Shown here in pieces: positions 59,305 to 64,000 of a stretch of DNA of 64,000 nt. Made by a program: the position numbers and the translations under genes. This DNA is from Nocardia cyriacigeorgica GUH-2 (GTDB taxonomy: Bacteria; Actinomycetota; Actinomycetes; Mycobacteriales; Mycobacteriaceae), in NCBI RefSeq assembly GCF_000284035.1, contig NC_016887.1, positions 3,534,001-3,598,000 on the forward strand. The letters run 5' to 3'. The notes under the pieces are model-generated. The model saw only the letters and a program-made list of their open reading frames with translations. It made no database searches and was not told where the DNA came from. How positions within the stretch are numbered: position 1 is the stretch's first letter; each line of letters starts with the position of its first letter.

Positions 59305-60357
59305 CTACCGGCGGGCCGGACGGAACAGCGAGCGCGTCCCGAACAGCGAGGTGTCGAAGTTCGGGCCCGCATCGGGCTCACGGTGATAGCGCTCGATCCG
59401 TTCGACCTCGTTGCGGGACCCGAAGATCAACGGCACCCGCTGATGCGGATCATCGGGTGTCACCTCGAGCACCCGCGCACTACCGGTGGAGGCGGCGCCG
59501 CCGGCTTGTTCGACGATGAAGGCGATCGGATTGGCCCCGTACAGCAACGCCACCCGGCCCGGCCCGGCCGCCGGACGGGTATCGCGCGGATACAGATACA
59601 CCCCGCCCCGGGTCAGGATGTGAAAGGTGTCGGCGACCAGCGAGGCCACCCAGCGCATATTGAAGTCGCGGCCACGCGGACCGTCCACGCCGTCGAGGCA
59701 TTCGTGCACATACCGGCGCACCGGGCGTTCCCAGAATCGTTCGTTGGCCGCGTTGATCGCGAATCCCGAGGTGTCCTCGGGGATACGCATCTGCGGATGA
59801 GTCAGTACGAACGCGCCGATCTCCCGGTCCAGGGTGAACCCGTCGACCCCGCTGCCGGTGGTCAGCACCAGCATGGTGGCCGGGCCGTAGAGCGTGAATC
59901 CGGCGCACACCTGGCGGGTGCCGGCTTGGCAGAAGCCGTCCTCCTCGGCGCGCAGGACGCTGAATATGGTGCCCACCGGCAGATTCACGTCGATATTGCT
60001 GGACCCGTCCAGCGGATCGAAGGCGAGCAGGTACTTGCCGCGGCGGTGCCCCTGTGGGATCCGGTGCACCTGGCTCATCTGCTTCGACAACAGGGCCGAC
60101 AGATGCCCGGTCCATTGCGTCTCGGTGACCATGATGTCGTTGCTGAGCGCGTCGAGCGCACGGCGCGCGGTGGGCGAGCCACTCGCCTCGGTACCGCCCC
60201 GCGTGGCCAGGATCGCGCCCCTGGTCACCTGATTGGCAATCAGCTTGGTGGCCGTCGCCACCACATTGACCAGGGCCGAGAACTCACCCGAGGAGCCGGG
60301 ATGCCGATGCTCCTGCTCGATCGTGTAGCGGGTGAGGGTCTTCCATCCTTCGGGCAT
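59305..60357 (-). CDS. fbp: Class I fructose-1,6-bisphosphatase
   Basis: A 350-residue protein with all class I FBPase motifs: LLAFDPLDGSSNIDVNLPVG (metal-binding), GAFVLTHPQMRIP, RYVHECLDG, YLYPRDTRP and LLYGANPIAFIVEQAGGAAS. It regenerates fructose-6-phosphate in the Calvin cycle. Most actinobacteria rely on class II GlpX, so a class I enzyme here is linked to the cbb cluster. It lies between cbbX and prk with short gaps. Confidence 0.96.
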   Translation of the reverse strand: MPEGWKTLTRYTIEQEHRHPGSSGEFSALVNVVATATKLIANQVTRGAILATRGGTEASGSPTARRALDALSNDIMVTETQWTGHLSALLSKQMSQVHRIPQGHRRGKYLLAFDPLDGSSNIDVNLPVGTIFSVLRAEEDGFCQAGTRQVCAGFTLYGPATMLVLTTGSGVDGFTLDREIGAFVLTHPQMRIPEDTSGFAINAANERFWERPVRRYVHECLDGVDGPRGRDFNMRWVASLVADTFHILTRGGVYLYPRDTRPAAGPGRVALLYGANPIAFIVEQAGGAASTGSARVLEVTPDDPHQRVPLIFGSRNEVERIERYHREPDAGPNFDTSLFGTRSLFRPARR

Positions 60358-60372
60358 CGCGCTGCGCTCTCC

Positions 60373-61401
60373 TCATCCGCTCGATGGGTCCGCCGGGGCC
60401 GGCTCGCCGAACACACTGCTGCCGTAGACGTCCTGGTCGGTCAGCGTGATCAGATCCCCCTTGGTGAGCGGCCGACCCAGATCGACCAGCCGCCGGGCCT
60501 GGCGCAGCCGGCAGCGGTCGATCGCATTGCGCACGCTGCGCGCATTGGAGAACCGCGGCCTGCTCATCCGGACGGTCAGGTATTCGGCGAAGGCGGTGTG
60601 CGCGGCGTCATCGAACCGGAAGTTCTCCCCCGCCACCATCAACTCGGCGATCCGCAGCAGTTCGGCATGGGTGTAGTCGTCGAACTCGAGATGGTGCGCG
60701 ACCCGCGACGACAAGCCCGGATTGGCGGAGAAGAACCGGTCCATCCGATCGGGATAGCCGGCGAAGATCACCACCAGACTCCCGCGCTCGTTCTCCATCT
60801 CCTGCAACAGGATCTCGATCACCTCCTGTCCGTAGTCGCGTTCGTTCTCCGGCCGGAACAAGTAGTAGGCCTCGTCGATGAACAGCACCCCGCCCGCGGC
60901 CTTGGCGAGCGCTTCCTTGGTTTTCGGCGCGGTGTGGCCGATGAACTGGCCGACCAGATCGTCGCGGGTGACGGTGTGCACCTTGGGTGCGCGCACATAG
61001 CCGAGCGCGTGCAACATCTGCGCCATCCGCAGCGCCACCGTCGTCTTCCCGGTGCCGGGGCCGCCGGTGAAGCTCATGTGCAGGGTGGGGCGCGAGGACT
61101 CCAGGCCGAACCGGGCCCGGGCGCGCTCGATCACCAGCAGGGCCGCGATCTCGCGCACCCGCCGCTTGACCTTCGTCAAACCGACCAGCTCGGCGTCCAG
61201 GGCGGTCAGCACCTGCTCGACATCCGCGGTCGCCACATCCGCGGCCAGATCGAGGACGGCGTCGGCCGCCAGCACGTCCTCCGGTTCCGCCGCAGCCGAT
61301 TCCGCAGGCACCGCCCGCACCGGCCGGGAGTCCTCGACCCCCGGTCGGTGCAGCCGGAAACCGGTCGCCGTGCCCGCGCGATCAGTCGGCATAGCGGGCA
61401 C
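60373..61401 (-). CDS. cbbX: Red-type RuBisCO activase CbbX
   Basis: GTG 61401 has GAGG upstream; ATG 61392 is the alternative, and either overlaps the cbbS stop. The AAA+ core shows [20 protein letters not shown] (Walker A), [20 protein letters not shown] (Walker B), [19 protein letters not shown] (pore loop YIGHT-like), [12 protein letters not shown] and [13 protein letters not shown] sensor regions. A 60-residue acidic/Ala-rich N-terminal extension is longer than usual. CbbX removes inhibitory sugar phosphates from red-type RuBisCO by pulling the large-subunit C-terminus. Confidence 0.95.
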   Translation of the reverse strand: MPAMPTDRAGTATGFRLHRPGVEDSRPVRAVPAESAAAEPEDVLAADAVLDLAADVATADVEQVLTALDAELVGLTKVKRRVREIAALLVIERARARFGLESSRPTLHMSFTGGPGTGKTTVALRMAQMLHALGYVRAPKVHTVTRDDLVGQFIGHTAPKTKEALAKAAGGVLFIDEAYYLFRPENERDYGQEVIEILLQEMENERGSLVVIFAGYPDRMDRFFSANPGLSSRVAHHLEFDDYTHAELLRIAELMVAGENFRFDDAAHTAFAEYLTVRMSRPRFSNARSVRNAIDRCRLRQARRLVDLGRPLTKGDLITLTDQDVYGSSVFGEPAPADPSSG

Positions 61402-61804
61402 CAGGGCGGGCCTCGGTGGCGTAGGAGTGCAGGCTGTAGCGCTGCCGCCGGTCCGAACCTTCGACGCGACGCAGCGCGAAACCCGGTTCGTCCGAGGGAC
61501 GCTGGACCAGGAAGCTCAGCGCCGTGGTCTGCCTGCCATAGCTGGCGTCATAGGCCAGCACCCGCACGTAGTGGCGCGGAAAGGTGGCCCGGCAGGCGTT
61601 GATCTCGGCCAGCACACCGTCGGGTTCGTCGAGATCGAACAGCGGCAACCCCCACATCTCCCAGTAGGCGTTGCGCGGATGCGGATCGTCGGTGTATTCG
61701 ATCGAGACCGGCCAATTGTTGAGCAGGGCATAGCGGACCTGGGCGCCGATCTCGGCGTCGGTCAGGTCGGGCAGGTACGAGAAGGCTCCGTGACGCAGAT
61801 ACAT
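61382..61804 (-). CDS. cbbS: RuBisCO small subunit, form I red type
   Basis: A 140-residue small subunit: [60 protein letters not shown] and [20 protein letters not shown]. The C-terminal extension after this core is typical of red-type (form IC/ID) small subunits. It assembles with CbbL as L8S8. Its 3' end overlaps cbbX, so translation is coupled. Confidence 0.96.
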   Translation of the reverse strand: MYLRHGAFSYLPDLTDAEIGAQVRYALLNNWPVSIEYTDDPHPRNAYWEMWGLPLFDLDEPDGVLAEINACRATFPRHYVRVLAYDASYGRQTTALSFLVQRPSDEPGFALRRVEGSDRRQRYSLHSYATEARPGARYAD

Positions 61805-61831
61805 GGCATGTCCTCCAGGGGTTTTCGCCGC

Positions 61832-63286
<1,455 letters not shown>

Positions 63287-63336
63287 TCACGGGGGTGAAC
63301 GCCTTGCGATTTCCAGGATGACGGCGCCGGACAGGA

Positions 63337-63355
63337 CAAACAATTTGAATGTTTG
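63337..63355. promoter_or_regulatory. Candidate LysR (CbbR) binding site
   Basis: CAAAC (63337-63341) and GTTTG (63351-63355) flank a 9-bp AT-rich centre in the cbbL-cbbR divergent gap, a layout expected for a LysR target. No defined CbbR consensus was matched. Confidence 0.4.
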
Positions 63356-63398
63356 CCGAAAAACTCAACCGTTTCATCAGGTTTGCTACCGTCTTTCA

Positions 63399-64000
63399 AT
63401 GGGGAGAGTAAGTGCGGCAAGGATGGAAACCTTCCTCGTCGTCTCCCGCACCGGCAGCATCCGCCGCGCCGCGACCGAGCTGCACGTCACCGAGGCGGCC
63501 GTCTCCGCTGCCGTCGCCCATATCGAGAAACAATTGGGCGCCAAACTCATCGCGAAATCCGGCCGCGGCATCACTCTCACCGAGGCGGGTCGGGTCTATG
63601 CCGACTACTGCCGTGGCATCCTTGGACTGATGCAGGAGGCCCACGCCGCGGTGCGCCGCGCCGAATCCGGGCGCCTGCGCATCGGCGTGGTCGCCACCGC
63701 CGGCGAGTACGTGCTGCTGCGGCCGCTGGCCGGATTCCGCCGCCGCTACCCGGAAATCGAACTCAGCCTGTCGATCCATCCGCGCGATGTGCTGTTCCTC
63801 GAATTGCAGCACCACGAAACCGATCTCGTCATCGCCGGTCGACCACCGCGCGACACCGGTCTGGTCACCCGCGCACGGCGGCCGAGCCGGCTCGTCGTCG
63901 TCGGCCCCACCGGACGCGCCTGCGACCCGATGCGCTCGACCTGGCTGCTACGCGGGCGCGGATCGGGCACCAGGGAAGCCACCCTGAGCCTGCTGGCCCA
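63399..64000 (+). CDS. cbbR: LysR-family regulator, probable CbbR, truncated by window end
   Basis: ATG 63399 or 63423 begins a frame open to the right edge (about 200 residues seen). HTH: METFLVVSRTGSIRRAATEL, HVTEAAVSAAVAHIEKQLGA. The effector domain begins GRLRIGVVATAGEYVLLRPL with PEIELSLSIHPRDVLFLEL and a ligand-loop region. Divergence from cbbLSX makes it the likely activator of the Calvin operon, responding to metabolites such as RuBP or NADPH in known CbbRs. Confidence 0.85.
   Translation, partial: MGRVSAARMETFLVVSRTGSIRRAATELHVTEAAVSAAVAHIEKQLGAKLIAKSGRGITLTEAGRVYADYCRGILGLMQEAHAAVRRAESGRLRIGVVATAGEYVLLRPLAGFRRRYPEIELSLSIHPRDVLFLELQHHETDLVIAGRPPRDTGLVTRARRPSRLVVVGPTGRACDPMRSTWLLRGRGSGTREATLSLLA

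Noticed and set aside
59161..61602. An 813-codon plus-strand frame opposite prk, fbp and cbbX
   Set aside because: It is antisense to three well-identified enzymes, low in complexity and without motifs.

Overview
The window is about 64 kb of high-GC, densely packed actinobacterial DNA. The gene families fit Mycobacteriales, most likely Nocardia or a close relative. Supporting signs are a UsfY-family protein, a mycothiol-dependent-type enzyme, DUF5997 beside LysR, a complete conservon (CvnA-D), a mycobacterial-type LexA box, frequent GTG starts, and many genes whose start codon sits 6-7 nt after a TANNNT -10 box with no Shine-Dalgarno (leaderless mRNAs). I saw no rRNA, tRNA, insertion sequence, integrase, prophage or CRISPR array. 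The genus is inference.

Layout. 1-11 kb: a fructosamine-kinase-family tail, a Tat-exported PhoD phosphatase, a baeRF-family protein, a membrane alpha/beta-hydrolase, a truncated hydrolase remnant, a membrane Ser/Thr kinase with a Sel1-like repeat protein behind it, and an Erm 23S rRNA methyltransferase with an apparent leader peptide and RBS-sequestering stem. 11-16 kb: the ectoine/hydroxyectoine operon ectABCD and a two-component system whose kinase is frameshifted. 16-24 kb: UsfY-like protein, PP2C phosphatase, CoA-disulfide-reductase-like flavoprotein, Baeyer-Villiger-type monooxygenase with its TetR, and SsuD. 24-25.3 kb: a decayed divergent SDR/XRE pair, the SDR broken into pieces on alternating strands. 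25-33 kb: Nudix, HAD, methyltransferase, F420-type oxidoreductase, a TetR-controlled extended SDR, a phosphodiesterase, a lipoprotein and a GAF regulator. 33-38 kb: a paired ABC transporter resembling IrtAB/YbtPQ with a TetR. 38-43 kb: DUF5997/LysR, a DUF779 variant with a coupled 20-codon upstream ORF, MarR, a mycothiol-type enzyme, a YjbR protein and succinate-semialdehyde dehydrogenase. 43-47 kb: conservon cvnABCD. 47-50.7 kb: an operon led by a PEP-synthase-like enzyme with rifampin-phosphotransferase-like domain order, preceded by a 28-residue ORF. 50.7-58.4 kb: Nudix, a DrrAB-type exporter with TetR and a 42-bp double palindrome, a winged-helix protein, a BlaI/M56 pair, and DinB with a LexA box over its start. 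58.4-64 kb: a red-type Calvin cycle operon (cbbL, cbbS, cbbX, fbp, prk) divergent from a LysR gene cut by the window end.

How parts work together. The ect operon converts aspartate semialdehyde through diaminobutyrate to ectoine and 5-hydroxyectoine for osmoprotection. The cbb operon holds the two Calvin-specific enzymes (PRK and RuBisCO), an FBPase and the red-type activase, so the strain probably has facultative CO2 fixation. Erm, the DrrAB-like exporter and the RPH-like enzyme are candidate antibiotic-response functions. Several regulators sit beside clear inverted-repeat operators.

The most interesting items are the erm leader/attenuator, the shattered SDR locus, the peptide ORF before the RPH-like enzyme, the LexA box over the dinB start, the 42-bp double operator, and the YjbR start codon buried in a 14-bp inverted repeat.
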